Source of the DNA: Clostridiales bacterium
GTDB lineage: Bacteria > Bacillota > Clostridia > Oscillospirales > Butyricicoccaceae
Direction: 5' to 3'
NCBI GenBank assembly: GCA_022775385.1
Contig: JALFIV010000020.1
Location: 1 to 40,137, forward strand
DNA: 40,137 nt
The position numbers and the translations under genes were made by a program. Every line of letters begins with the position of its first letter. Position 1 is the stretch's first letter. Positions 23,220-30,528 of this stretch are shown in pieces. A model generated the notes under the pieces. That model did not search any database, had not been told where the DNA came from, and saw only the letters and a program-made list of their open reading frames with translations.

Positions 23220-23308
23220 TGGCGGAGAGGGTGGGATTCGAACCCACGCGCCCTTTCGGACAAACGGTTTTCAAGACCGCCTCGTTATGACCACTTCGAT
23301 ACCTCTCC
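23220..23308 (-). tRNA. tRNA-Ser, anticodon UGA (TGA)
   Basis: Class II tRNA: acceptor GGAGAGG / CCTCTCC, discriminator G, encoded CCA, anticodon loop CT-TGA-AA, long variable arm and T-arm GGTTCGAATCC. First gene of a two-tRNA unit. The 118-base spacer to the second tRNA contains nothing I recognise. Confidence 0.97.
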
Positions 23309-23335
23309 GTATCGAATCCGTGTTACGCAAGTGGT

Positions 23336-23365
23336 ATTATATCATGTGCATTTCGCTTCTGTCAA
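23336..23365 (-). promoter_or_regulatory. Promoter of the tRNA-Ser unit
   Basis: Minus strand: TTGACA (23360-23365), 18-bp spacer, TATAAT (23336-23341), 28 bases before the mature 5' end of tRNA-Ser(UGA). Confidence 0.85.
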
Positions 23366-23397
23366 CCCTTTTTCCCAAATCTCTTATCCGTTATCTC

Positions 23398-24210
23398 TCA
23401 TCGTCCGAGTTGCCAGAACGCCACCGCGCTTGCCGCCGCAACATTCAATGAGTCCACGCCGTGCGACATTGGGATGCATACGGTATAGTCGCTGTCCGCA
23501 ATTGTTGATGCCGCCAAGCCGTCTCCCTCCGTTCCGAGGATAATGGCAAGCTTGTCCTCCGCCATCAGCTGCGGGTTGTCTATGCTGACAGACTCATCGC
23601 TCAGTGCCATCGCGGCAGTGCGGAATCCGAGCGAGCGGAGCATCGCAATGCCGCCGTCCGGCCAGGAATCCACAAACGTCCACGGAACCTGAAACACCGT
23701 GCCCATGCTGACACGGATGGCACGGCGGTACAGCGGATTGCTGCAGGCGGGCGTAAGCAGGACGGCATCCATATTCAGCGCCGCAGCAGAGCGGAAGATC
23801 GCACCGATGTTGGTCGGATTCATCACATTTTCCAGAACCGCAACCCGGCGTGCACCGCAGCAGATCTTCTCCGCAGACGGAAGCGGCGGACGGCGCATCG
23901 CGCACAAAACTCCGCGGGTCAGCTGAAATCCGGTCAGCTGTGTCAGAACATCGAACTCCGCCGTGTAGACCGGAATATCGCCGCAGCGGGCAATTACGTT
24001 CTTTGCCTCTCCCTCGATGTGCTTGCGCTCCAGCAACAGAGAGACCGGCTGATATCCTGCATCCAGTGCACGTTCGACAACCTTCGGGCTCTCTGCAATA
24101 AACAGTCCCTTCTCCGGCTCCTGCCGGTTGATCAGCTGATTTTCTGTGAGACGGGCGTAGACATCCAGTTCCGGCGCATCAAAGTCGGTGATGGGTATGA
24201 TGTTTGGCAT
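23398..24210 (-). CDS. SpoU/TrmH family RNA 2'-O-methyltransferase
   Basis: SAM-dependent RNA ribose methyltransferase of 270 residues. An N-terminal L30e-like substrate-binding part (about 1-95, with GLFIAESPKVVERALDAG) is followed by the knotted SPOUT domain. Its motif 1 is NVMNPTNIGAIFRSAAAL, motif 2 is ILGTEGDGL and motif 3 is IPMSHGVDSLNVAAASAVAFW. It modifies rRNA or tRNA; the exact nucleotide is unknown. ATG 24210 is chosen because the conserved domain begins there; the ribosome binding site (AAAGGAT) is 12 bases away. The possible promoter at 24284-24312 is only fair. Divergent from fruK. Confidence 0.92.
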   Translation of the reverse strand: MPNIIPITDFDAPELDVYARLTENQLINRQEPEKGLFIAESPKVVERALDAGYQPVSLLLERKHIEGEAKNVIARCGDIPVYTAEFDVLTQLTGFQLTRGVLCAMRRPPLPSAEKICCGARRVAVLENVMNPTNIGAIFRSAAALNMDAVLLTPACSNPLYRRAIRVSMGTVFQVPWTFVDSWPDGGIAMLRSLGFRTAAMALSDESVSIDNPQLMAEDKLAIILGTEGDGLAASTIADSDYTVCIPMSHGVDSLNVAAASAVAFWQLGR

Positions 24211-24283
24211 AACGGTATGATATCCTTTTCTTTTGCATCTGATTCGTAAGATACCGCACAGTGCGGCTTCTGTTTTCCTCCTG

Positions 24284-24312
24284 ATTGTATCAGAAACCGC
24301 GGCAAAAATCCA
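24284..24312 (-). promoter_or_regulatory. Possible promoter of the SpoU gene
   Basis: Minus strand: TACAAT (24284-24289) with a weak -35 TGGATT (24307-24312) at 17 bp. The rest of the 314-base divergent gap to fruK holds a possible TATACT (about 24413) but no convincing -35. Confidence 0.45.
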
Positions 24313-24524
24313 CTCTGTCGGACAGCGTCCGTCCACAGTTACCATACGCCCTGTCCAATTTTGAATATACGGTAAACTTTTGAGAAATCCCGTGCACCTT
24401 TTTGGATAGTATGTTATACTGAATCCAGAAAGACCAACTTGTCTTTGTGCAATTTATGGGTTTCTGATTCGCATGACCGACCGGTTTCTCTATTACTATT
24501 ATATTGATCAGGAGGTCTACCCCT

Positions 24525-25451
24525 ATGATTTACACTGTTACATTGAACCCCTGTCTGGACTACATTGTCTCGGTGCCGGATTTTCGAGCCGGCCGCGTCA
24601 ATCGTGCAAAATTCGACCGCATTATTCCGGGCGGCAAGGGAATCAATGTTTCCTATGTACTGAATATTCTCCACGAGGAAAACCTTGCACTCGGCTTTGT
24701 CGCCGGCTTTACCGGTGACGAAATCCGCCGCATTATGGATCGCGACGGCGTGAACAACAACTTTGTCGAACTCAAAAGCGGATACAGCCGCATTGATGTC
24801 CAGATGATTCTCGGACTCGAAAGCTCGATCAACGGCGTTGGACCGAAAATTACGCAGGAGGATCTGGATCAGCTGATTGAACAGCTGCAGGTCCTTCAGG
24901 ACGGCGACACGCTCGTGCTCTCCGGAACCACCCCGCGCGGCGCACGCGATACGGTCTATGCCGATCTGCTCGCCACGATTGCGGACAAGGATATCGACAT
25001 CGTCGTGGATGCCAAGGGTCCGCTTCTTCTCAATACGCTCAAATACCGTCCGTTCCTCATCAAGCCGAACCGGCAGGAGATTATCGACATCTTCTATGCC
25101 AAGCCGGACAGCATTGAGGATATCATCAAATACGCCAAAAATCTGCAGTCGATGGGTGCGCGCAATGTGCTCGTATCGCTCAGCTCGGAGGGCGCGATCC
25201 TGATCACCGAGGACGGCGAGGTCTACCGCCACAGCGCAATGCAGGGCGAGGTCCGCAACACCGTCGGCTGCGGCGATTCGATGATTGCCGGATTCCTCAG
25301 CGGTTATGCCAAAAACCAGGACATGATTGAAGCCTTTCAGTATTCTCTGGCGGCGGCATCGGCCAACGCGTTTCAGGATGGACGCGGAAGCTACGAAGAC
25401 ATTCAAAAACTGCTCCGCATTCTGCAGAATGAAATATCCGACTGGCACTGA
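24525..25451 (+). CDS. fruK: 1-phosphofructokinase (PfkB family)
   Basis: Cytoplasmic sugar-phosphate kinase of 308 residues. It carries both ribokinase-family signatures: IIPGGKGINVSYVL near residue 36 and NTVGCGDSMIAGFLSGYA near residue 250, whose aspartate is the catalytic base. The opening MIYTVTLNPCLDYIV is characteristic of FruK/LacC enzymes. It phosphorylates fructose-1-phosphate (or tagatose-6-phosphate) to the 1,6-bisphosphate. The usual fruR and fruA (PTS) partners are absent, so fructose-1-P supply must be encoded elsewhere and LacC remains an alternative. The start has AGGAGG; a terminator at 25472 ends the unit. Confidence 0.9.
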   Translation: MIYTVTLNPCLDYIVSVPDFRAGRVNRAKFDRIIPGGKGINVSYVLNILHEENLALGFVAGFTGDEIRRIMDRDGVNNNFVELKSGYSRIDVQMILGLESSINGVGPKITQEDLDQLIEQLQVLQDGDTLVLSGTTPRGARDTVYADLLATIADKDIDIVVDAKGPLLLNTLKYRPFLIKPNRQEIIDIFYAKPDSIEDIIKYAKNLQSMGARNVLVSLSSEGAILITEDGEVYRHSAMQGEVRNTVGCGDSMIAGFLSGYAKNQDMIEAFQYSLAAASANAFQDGRGSYEDIQKLLRILQNEISDWH

Positions 25452-25471
25452 TTCATCAGCACAATCCAATG

Positions 25472-25507
25472 AAAACGCGCAGGTCATTTGGGCTTTGCGC
25501 GTTTTTT
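25472..25507 (+). terminator. Intrinsic terminator of fruK
   Basis: AAAACGCGCA / TGCGCGTTTT hairpin ending in TTTTTT. Confidence 0.9.
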
Positions 25508-25532
25508 GTTTGACCCAAAAAGGAGGACTTCT

Positions 25533-26144
25533 ATGTATCCCATCATCACCATCAGCCGCGAATTCGGCAGCGGCGGTCATTCCATCGGACAGAGCGTTGC
25601 GGAGGCGCTTGATATCCCGTTCTATGACAGCGCTATCGTCGAACAGGTCGCGCAGGAGAGCGGCATCGACAAGGACATCATCGCCGAGCAGGGCGAACAA
25701 GCCACCCGCACCAGCCGTCTGTTCATCGGCTTTACGCTGGGTGCCGGACAGTATTATGAAAATCCGCAGGACCAGATTTACCGACTGCAGGCGGGCGTCA
25801 TCCGGCGGGTGGCGGAGGACGGTCCCTGCGTCATTGTCGGCCGCTGTGCGGATTACATCCTGCAGAACGCCGGTCATGTCACACTGAATGTATTCATCCA
25901 CGCTCCTCTCAACTGGCGCGCGGATTACATCCTCAACCGCTACGGCGCGACTGAGGTCAGCATTCAGAAGCGTCTGGAGAAAAAGGATCGCAGCCGCCGG
26001 CTGTACTATAACTACTACACCGACCGCGAATGGGGCGACTACCGCAACTATCATCTCGCCCTCGACAGCGCCATGCTCGGACGGGAGACCTGTGTCCAGC
26101 TCATCCTGCAGGCGGCTGAACGGCTCAACCAACGGGTGTTCTGA
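25533..26144 (+). CDS. Cytidylate kinase-like family protein
   Basis: A 203-residue P-loop NTPase of the cytidylate-kinase-like group common in clostridia. The N-terminal ITISREFGSGGHSIGQSVAE replaces the classical GKG of nucleotide kinases with GSGGHSIG, so the invariant P-loop lysine is missing. Later blocks VIVGRCADYIL and RLEKKDRSRRLYYNYYTDREWGDYRNYHLALDS fit the family. It is probably not the housekeeping Cmk, which is longer (about 220) and has GKGTVAK-type loops; substrate and activity are unknown. ATG 25533 has AAAAGGAGG. No promoter is recognised between it and the fruK terminator. Confidence 0.85.
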   Translation: MYPIITISREFGSGGHSIGQSVAEALDIPFYDSAIVEQVAQESGIDKDIIAEQGEQATRTSRLFIGFTLGAGQYYENPQDQIYRLQAGVIRRVAEDGPCVIVGRCADYILQNAGHVTLNVFIHAPLNWRADYILNRYGATEVSIQKRLEKKDRSRRLYYNYYTDREWGDYRNYHLALDSAMLGRETCVQLILQAAERLNQRVF

Positions 26145-26229
26145 TTTTCCTCCCGCCGGTTCACCTCTTTTTTCGACATCGCATAAGATAAGAGCAGAGC
26201 CAACCGGCTCTATGCAAGGAGGGAATACC

Positions 26230-26448
26230 ATGGCGGAACACGCAACCACTTCCACACCGCCGGCTTCCGGTGAGGACGGCTTTCGCGAGATCCCGCAGCA
26301 GCTGCTTGCGCTCGCGATGGGATTCGTCCCGAGCCAGATCTGGCAGAACATCTACGAACCCAATGTCGCGCTCGCACGCGGAACCATCTTCGCCGATCTC
26401 GACAAACCGTTTATCGGAGAGGAGGCCGTCTGCAATGACAGAACGTGA
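26230..26448 (+). CDS. cotJA: Spore coat protein CotJA
   Basis: A 72-residue spore-coat-associated protein with the family core LALAMGFVPSQIWQNIYEPNVALARGTIFADLDKPF. In Bacillus, CotJA, CotJB and CotJC form a coat subcomplex made in the mother cell. ATG 26230 follows CAAGGAGGGAATACC. The gene overlaps cotJB by 14 bp. A possible SigE-like -10 (CATAAGAT, 26182-26189) lies upstream, but no clear SigE -35 is visible. A small AGAGCC-AACC-GGCTCT hairpin precedes the ribosome binding site. Confidence 0.9.
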   Translation: MAEHATTSTPPASGEDGFREIPQQLLALAMGFVPSQIWQNIYEPNVALARGTIFADLDKPFIGEEAVCNDRT

Positions 26449-26683
26449 ACACGCCGCGCACAAGGTGCAGAAGCTGTCCTTTTCCATGCTGGACGCCGCG
26501 ATGTTCCTGAACAGTCATCCGTCGGACAGCGCCGCGCTGAACTTCTTCCGCAAGACACGGCAGGAGTATCAAAAGGCGGCCGCCTCGTATGAACAGCATT
26601 TCGGTCCGCTGTCCCTCATGTCCGCAGGAGGAAGCTCATGGGACTGGGTCTGCGGTCCGTGGCCGTGGGAAGGAGTGAAGTGA
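26435..26683 (+). CDS. cotJB: Spore coat protein CotJB
   Basis: An 82-residue coat protein. The family end SSWDWVCGPWPWEGVK (W-x-W-x-x-GPWPWE) and the YQKAAASYEQHFGPL block are diagnostic of CotJB. ATG 26435 follows GAGAGGAGG inside cotJA. It ends 1 base before cotJC and is cotranscribed with both neighbours. Confidence 0.92.
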   Translation: MTEREHAAHKVQKLSFSMLDAAMFLNSHPSDSAALNFFRKTRQEYQKAAASYEQHFGPLSLMSAGGSSWDWVCGPWPWEGVK

Positions 26684-26684
26684 G

Positions 26685-27314
26685 ATGTGGGAGTATCGGA
26701 AGATCCTGGAGTATCCGGTCAACATCAAGAATCCGGATCCGACCGCAGCCAAACTGATTATGAGCCAGCTGGGCGGTCCGGACGGAGAGCTCGGCGCGTC
26801 GATGCGCTACCTCAACCAGCGCTTTGCCCAGCCGTATGACATCGGAAAGGCGACGCTGACCAGCATCGGCACCGAGGAACTGGCACATCAGGAGATCATC
26901 GCCTCGATGATCCATCAGCTGACGCGGAATCTGACACCGGAGCAGATCCGCAGCGGCGGCTTTGACGCCTACTTTGTGGATCACACCACCGGTGTCTATC
27001 CGCAGTCCGCAGGCGGCACGCCGTTCTCGGCAGAGATGATTCAGAGCACTGGCGATCCGATCGCCGACCTGTTTGAGGATCTCGCGGCGGAGCAGAAGGC
27101 GCGGCTGAGCTATGACAACCTGCTCCGTCTGATCGACGACCCGGATGTGCGCGACCCGCTCAAGTTTCTGCGCGAACGCGAAATCGTCCATTTTCAGCGG
27201 TTCGGCGAGGCGCTCGAAAACGTACAGGAGAACCTCGACGCCAAAAACTACTATGCGTACAACCCCGCGTTCGACACCCGCTGTACTAAGTTCAAAAAGA
27301 ACAATCGGGGCTGA
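26685..27314 (+). CDS. cotJC: CotJC, manganese-catalase-like spore coat protein
   Basis: A 209-residue ferritin-fold protein homologous to Mn catalase. Candidate di-metal ligands are E35 (PDGELGASM), E65 and H68 (TEELAHQE), E136 (AAEQKARLSY) and the E-x-x-x-H of REREIVHF (H169), so the site appears complete. In spores it probably protects the coat against peroxide. The last gene of cotJABC, it ends in a terminator at 27327. Full length for the family; start ATG 26685 behind GAAGGAG. Confidence 0.95.
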   Translation: MWEYRKILEYPVNIKNPDPTAAKLIMSQLGGPDGELGASMRYLNQRFAQPYDIGKATLTSIGTEELAHQEIIASMIHQLTRNLTPEQIRSGGFDAYFVDHTTGVYPQSAGGTPFSAEMIQSTGDPIADLFEDLAAEQKARLSYDNLLRLIDDPDVRDPLKFLREREIVHFQRFGEALENVQENLDAKNYYAYNPAFDTRCTKFKKNNRG

Positions 27315-27326
27315 ACCGCCCAAACC

Positions 27327-27361
27327 AACCCACGCTCGGAACGTGTCCGGGCGTGGGTTTT
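27327..27361 (+). terminator. Terminator of cotJABC
   Basis: AACCCACGC / GCGTGGGTT hairpin with an inner CGGA/TCCG pairing, followed by TTTT. Confidence 0.8.
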
Positions 27362-27369
27362 CTGTTCTC

Positions 27370-28200
27370 TCACTCCCGCAGACATGCCGCCGTACTCGTG
27401 CGGAACAGCGGATTGCAGGCGGATGGATCCATCCCCATCTGTTTCGCTAGACTCCTCAGCGCCTCCGGCGTCAGTGTATCCGGCGTCAGTCCGCTCTGTC
27501 TGACACAACGGTACAGCCGGTCGAGCAGATTCAGCGCACTTTGCGCCGCGCGCTCGATTTCCGCGCCGGCATAGGCTCTGTCCCATGCGGGACAGCAAAG
27601 ACGCAGATCATTCTCCTGAAGAATCCTATGGACAGACTGCCGGCTCTGCTTCCAGTCCACCAGAATCGGGAGGTCATCCGCCATCGGGATGGCATCCCCG
27701 CAGAATACCGCGTTTTGCTTCGTATAACCGTACGACACCGATCCGCACGAATGCCCCGGCGTCTCCAGCACGGAAAGGGTAATACCCGGCTCCGGCGCGA
27801 TGATATCCCCCTGTTTGACCACTGTATCCACCGTGACGGATGCTCCGGCGAGCGCATGGAAATTCGGAATCGGACGCTCCCGGAACTGCCGGTCGATATC
27901 CTCAATCCACGGCCGCTCCGCCGCCGAGGCATAGACAGTACAGCCGGTCAGCCGCTTGAGCGCCGCCGCGCCGCCGATATGATCCGGATGGGAATGTGTC
28001 AGAAAGACCGCTCTGATGTCCGAAAGCGGCCGGCCGAGCCGATGCAGATACCGCTCGATCACGATTTCACTCCCCGCCGTTCCGGCGTCGATCAAATAGC
28101 AGTCCCGCCCTTCGATCAGATAGACATAGACATACCGCCGCACCTCCGGCGTGACGTAGAAGTCGATGCGGATCTGATGGATCGTATTGCAAAGTTTCAT
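27370..28200 (-). CDS. MBL-fold metallo-hydrolase
   Basis: Metallo-beta-lactamase-fold hydrolase of 276 residues. Zinc ligands: THSHPDHIGG (H-x-H-x-D-H), the distal histidine in ETPGHSCGSV and the bridging aspartate in FCGDAIP. The C-terminal third, with LLDRLYRCVRQSG and LRSLAKQMGMDP, is helical and may form a lid. Such proteins hydrolyse thioesters, lactones or phosphodiesters; the substrate is unknown. Its ATG overlaps the DUF1330 stop (ATGA, 4 bp), so the two are translated together, and both appear to lie under the TetR-type operator at 28509. Confidence 0.9.
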   Translation of the reverse strand: MKLCNTIHQIRIDFYVTPEVRRYVYVYLIEGRDCYLIDAGTAGSEIVIERYLHRLGRPLSDIRAVFLTHSHPDHIGGAAALKRLTGCTVYASAAERPWIEDIDRQFRERPIPNFHALAGASVTVDTVVKQGDIIAPEPGITLSVLETPGHSCGSVSYGYTKQNAVFCGDAIPMADDLPILVDWKQSRQSVHRILQENDLRLCCPAWDRAYAGAEIERAAQSALNLLDRLYRCVRQSGLTPDTLTPEALRSLAKQMGMDPSACNPLFRTSTAACLRE

Positions 28201-28493
28201 TGTACTCCCTCCACAATCATGGCGCGGCTGCGCACCGAATGTTCCCGTTTCTTTCGGATTCTCCGGTATTCATCCGAGGAAAAACACGCCTCCAACCGCT
28301 CCCGCGAGTCCCACTCGATGAGAATCATGCGGTCGGGACAGTCTCCCTCCTGCATCGGAATCACCTGATCCGTCCGCACCAGATACCGTCCGCCGTACCG
28401 TTCCACAATCGGCCTGACCTGCGCGATATATTCCGCGTATGCCGCCGGACGAACCGCCTGATCCTGCTCAATCAGCACAAGAAAATATACCAT
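28197..28493 (-). CDS. DUF1330-like small dimeric alpha/beta-barrel protein
   Basis: A 98-residue ferredoxin-like-fold protein: MVYFLVLIEQ strand, PAAYAEYIAQVRPIVERYGGRYLVR (typical DUF1330 YGGRYLVR), DRMILIEWDSRERLEACFSS and EYRRIRKKRE. Members bind small ligands or act as monooxygenase-like dimers; function here is unknown. AAGGAGG lies before ATG 28493, and the 18-bp inverted repeat at 28509-28526 lies directly upstream of it. Confidence 0.8.
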   Translation of the reverse strand: MVYFLVLIEQDQAVRPAAYAEYIAQVRPIVERYGGRYLVRTDQVIPMQEGDCPDRMILIEWDSRERLEACFSSDEYRRIRKKREHSVRSRAMIVEGVQ

Positions 28494-28508
28494 CGTATCC
28501 CTCCTTGA

Positions 28509-28526
28509 TGCAAGTAACCGCTTGCA
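28509..28526. promoter_or_regulatory. TetR-type operator, site 1
   Basis: TGCAAGtaaccgCTTGCA: perfect 6-bp arms. The same arms recur at the tetR promoter (29149-29166). It would block transcription into the DUF1330/MBL pair. Confidence 0.65.
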
Positions 28527-28535
28527 TTCCAGTGA

Positions 28536-28567
28536 TAAAATAAATGGTACGGTCGTACCACTTATTT
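28536..28567 (-). terminator. Terminator overlapping the tetR stop codon
   Basis: Minus strand: AAATAAGTGGTACG / CGTACCATTTATTT, stem GGTACG/CGTACC plus A/T pairs, followed by a T-rich stretch. It partly separates tetR from the DUF1330 gene. Confidence 0.6.
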
Positions 28568-29131
28568 TTTGATTCCGTTGACAAACACCCGAACCGACTG
28601 CCGGATATAGTCGTGTTTATCCAAATGTGTGAGTTTGTCTCCAAACGAGGCGTCCAGAAAGACAAAGCCGAAATTCATGGACAGCACCATCATCGCGAGA
28701 CTCTCATAGTCCGTCGTGTTGAGCTGATCTTGCATCGCGGAAAAATACTTACGCAGGACGGTTTTAAAGGTCCGCGGCACGTTGAGAATCCCCTCCGCCG
28801 TATCCGGATACAGCTCCGGTGTGCGCAGTCCGATGGAGAGCTTGACCATTTTCGGGGTGATCCGCTCCATATAGGTCTCGGAAAACGCGCACAGATCGTG
28901 CTCCAGATCCCCTGTGAAGGGAAACAGATCCTCCGACAGAGACGGATTCCATTCCGGGTGCTTCATCGCTTCCAATACAATCTCTTTTTTCCCGTGGAAT
29001 TTCCGAAAGATCGTGCATTCGTTCACACCCGCCCGCCGCGCAATATCCTTTGTCGTGGTCGAGGCATATCCCCGCTCCATAATCAGCTCCATTGCCGCTG
29101 TGATGATTTTTTCCTGTGTGCCGTCGAGCAT
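28562..29131 (-). CDS. TetR family transcriptional repressor
   Basis: A 189-residue regulator. The N-terminal HTH (about 8-52) reads TQEKIITAAMELIMERGYAS and TTKDIARRAGVNECTIFRKFHGKKEIV, close to the AcrR/TetR consensus; the helical ligand-binding domain follows. ATG 29131 is behind GGGGAGGA. Its promoter -10 abuts TGCAAGtgtttaCTTGCA and a matching repeat precedes the next gene, so it probably represses itself and the DUF1330/MBL pair. The inducer is unknown. Confidence 0.92.
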   Translation of the reverse strand: MLDGTQEKIITAAMELIMERGYASTTTKDIARRAGVNECTIFRKFHGKKEIVLEAMKHPEWNPSLSEDLFPFTGDLEHDLCAFSETYMERITPKMVKLSIGLRTPELYPDTAEGILNVPRTFKTVLRKYFSAMQDQLNTTDYESLAMMVLSMNFGFVFLDASFGDKLTHLDKHDYIRQSVRVFVNGIKK

Positions 29132-29148
29132 AGAATCCTCCCCCCTAT

Positions 29149-29166
29149 TGCAAGTGTTTACTTGCA
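29149..29166. promoter_or_regulatory. TetR-type operator, site 2
   Basis: TGCAAGtgtttaCTTGCA, same 18-bp size and same 6-bp arms as site 1. It lies against the -10 of the tetR promoter, covering the transcription start. Confidence 0.7.
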
Positions 29167-29194
29167 TTATATCCGGCTGTTCCACCCCTGTCAA
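29166..29194 (-). promoter_or_regulatory. tetR promoter
   Basis: Minus strand: TTGACA (29189-29194), 17-bp spacer, TATAAT (29166-29171), immediately upstream of operator site 2. Confidence 0.85.
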
Positions 29195-29212
29195 GAAAAA
29201 CCCGTACAGACA

Positions 29213-29240
29213 CAAAAAAACCGGCGGAACTCTCCGCCGG
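29213..29240 (-). terminator. Terminator of the ybaK-MFS-macro-mutT-yjbR operon
   Basis: Minus strand: perfect 8-bp stem CCGGCGGA / TCCGCCGG with a 4-base loop, then T7, 15 bases after the yjbR stop. Confidence 0.9.
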
Positions 29241-29254
29241 CTGTTTTGTTCTTC

Positions 29255-29638
29255 TCACGCGTTCGGCATCTGAATATCCGAACGGTCTGCATCCCTGTTT
29301 TTTCTTGTTTTTGGCGCGGTCAGCGCATAGCTGTCCCCGATCAGCCGTCCGACCTCCTCATCCGTCATACTGCCGTCGAGAATGATGCTGATCCAGTGTT
29401 TCTTATTCATGTGATAGGCGGGAATCACGGACGGAAAGGTCTGTCTCCAAAAGTCGCCCCACTGCGGATCCGCCTTGACATTGATCCAGATTTTCCCCTC
29501 CCGCGCGAAAATCGCGGCGAAGATCTTCCGGTTTCCTCTGTGGCGCATGCAGACCCAGTTGTTATCATCAAACGGCGTGTCGGCATAGGTCAGCGGAAAT
29601 GCAAGGCAGAACGCGGCCGCCTCCTCCCGCGTCAGCAT
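29255..29638 (-). CDS. MmcQ/YjbR family protein
   Basis: A 127-residue protein of the CyaY-like-fold YjbR family. It begins LTREEAAAFCLAFPLTYADTPFDDNNWVCMRH and continues with KIFAAIFAREGKIWINVKADP and VIPAYHMNKKHWISIILDG, the usual family blocks. A DNA-binding role has been proposed for the family but is not established. Last gene of the operon; its start overlaps mutT by 7 bp. The C-terminal tail (APKTRKNRDADRSDIQ) is charged and extends beyond the fold. Confidence 0.88.
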   Translation of the reverse strand: MLTREEAAAFCLAFPLTYADTPFDDNNWVCMRHRGNRKIFAAIFAREGKIWINVKADPQWGDFWRQTFPSVIPAYHMNKKHWISIILDGSMTDEEVGRLIGDSYALTAPKTRKNRDADRSDIQMPNA

Positions 29639-30027
29639 TGCGGCGCTCCACGTCGGCGGAGTTCATCCAAAATGACCTCATCCGCCGGACAGAATGCGAG
29701 TTCGTCCATTTCTTGGATCGTGACCCAGCGCAGGTCGTTGTGCTCCAGCATCTGCGGTGTTCCGTCCGCAATCGCGGCGTGGAACAGGGTCAGGTGAACG
29801 GTCAGATCGGGGTATTCGTGCGTGACCTCCATGAAAATGTCACCCACCCGCACGGTGACCGCCAGTTCCTCCCGGCACTCGCGGATGAGCGCCTGCTCCC
29901 GGGTCTCTCCCGGTTCGACCTTGCCGCCGACAAACTCCCACAGTAGTCCCCGCGCCTTATTCGCCGGACGCTGACACGCCAAAAAGCGGTCTCCGTCCCA
30001 GATCAATGCCGCTGCTACCTCTGTCAT
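29632..30027 (-). CDS. mutT: MutT-type Nudix hydrolase (8-oxo-dGTP diphosphatase)
   Basis: A 131-residue Nudix enzyme. The Nudix box GKVEPGETREQALIRECREE is present at about 35-54 with the metal-binding RE..EE residues; the box glycine after EE is Ala here. CQRPANKARGLLWEFVGG resembles MutT-type substrate recognition. It sanitises oxidised nucleotides or a related pyrophosphate. GTAAGGAGG precedes ATG 30027, 33 bases after the macro gene. Substrate by similarity only. Confidence 0.88.
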   Translation of the reverse strand: MTEVAAALIWDGDRFLACQRPANKARGLLWEFVGGKVEPGETREQALIRECREELAVTVRVGDIFMEVTHEYPDLTVHLTLFHAAIADGTPQMLEHNDLRWVTIQEMDELAFCPADEVILDELRRRGAPQC

Positions 30028-30060
30028 ATCCGCTGTGCCTCCTTACTATCCACGCCGTCG

Positions 30061-30528
30061 TCAGCCTCTGCCAAACAGGACAAGGGAAACTTCCATCTCA
30101 TTGTCTTCCAAAAATGCCCGGATCGCGTCCTCCGCGACGCGCAGCGCCTCCTCCTTCGGATATCCGTAGATACCGGCGGAGATCAGCGGAAACGCAATCG
30201 AAGTGCATCCGTGTTCTTTGGCGACATTCAGCGCGCTCGTGTAACAGCTGCGCAGAAGTTCCTCCTCATTCTGCTGTCCGCCGTGCCAGATCGGACCGAC
30301 CGCGTGAACGATGTATTTCGCCGGCATGCCGAAGCTCGGCGTGATGACCGCCTGTCCGACCGGACAATGTCCGATTTTGCGGCAGGCGAGATCGAGCTTG
30401 TGATAGTCCGAGGCGGAAAAAATCGCGCCGCAGACGCCGCCGCCCGGTGCAAGTCTGCTGTTCGCCGCGTTGACAATCGCGTCAGTCGCCATGGTGGTGA
30501 TATCCCCATGAATTACGGTAAATGACAT
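30061..30528 (-). CDS. Macro-domain ADP-ribose/O-acetyl-ADP-ribose hydrolase
   Basis: A stand-alone macro domain of 155 residues. It has the ADP-ribose-binding motifs TDAIVNAANSRLAPGGGVCGAIF and AFPLISAGIYGYPKEEAL, as in the MacroD-type deacetylases of O-acetyl-ADP-ribose and mono-ADP-ribosyl-protein hydrolases. The ATG at 30528 follows GGAGAGGAGACA and overlaps the end of the MFS gene by 16 bp, so translation is coupled. Cytoplasmic signalling or damage-repair role. Confidence 0.92.
   Translation of the reverse strand: MSFTVIHGDITTMATDAIVNAANSRLAPGGGVCGAIFSASDYHKLDLACRKIGHCPVGQAVITPSFGMPAKYIVHAVGPIWHGGQQNEEELLRSCYTSALNVAKEHGCTSIAFPLISAGIYGYPKEEALRVAEDAIRAFLEDNEMEVSLVLFGRG

Noticed and set aside
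23012-23308. tRNA-associated integration site or prophage remnant
   Set aside because: Two ordinary tRNA-Ser genes with promoter and terminator; no integrase, att-like repeat of the tRNA end or phage gene is nearby.
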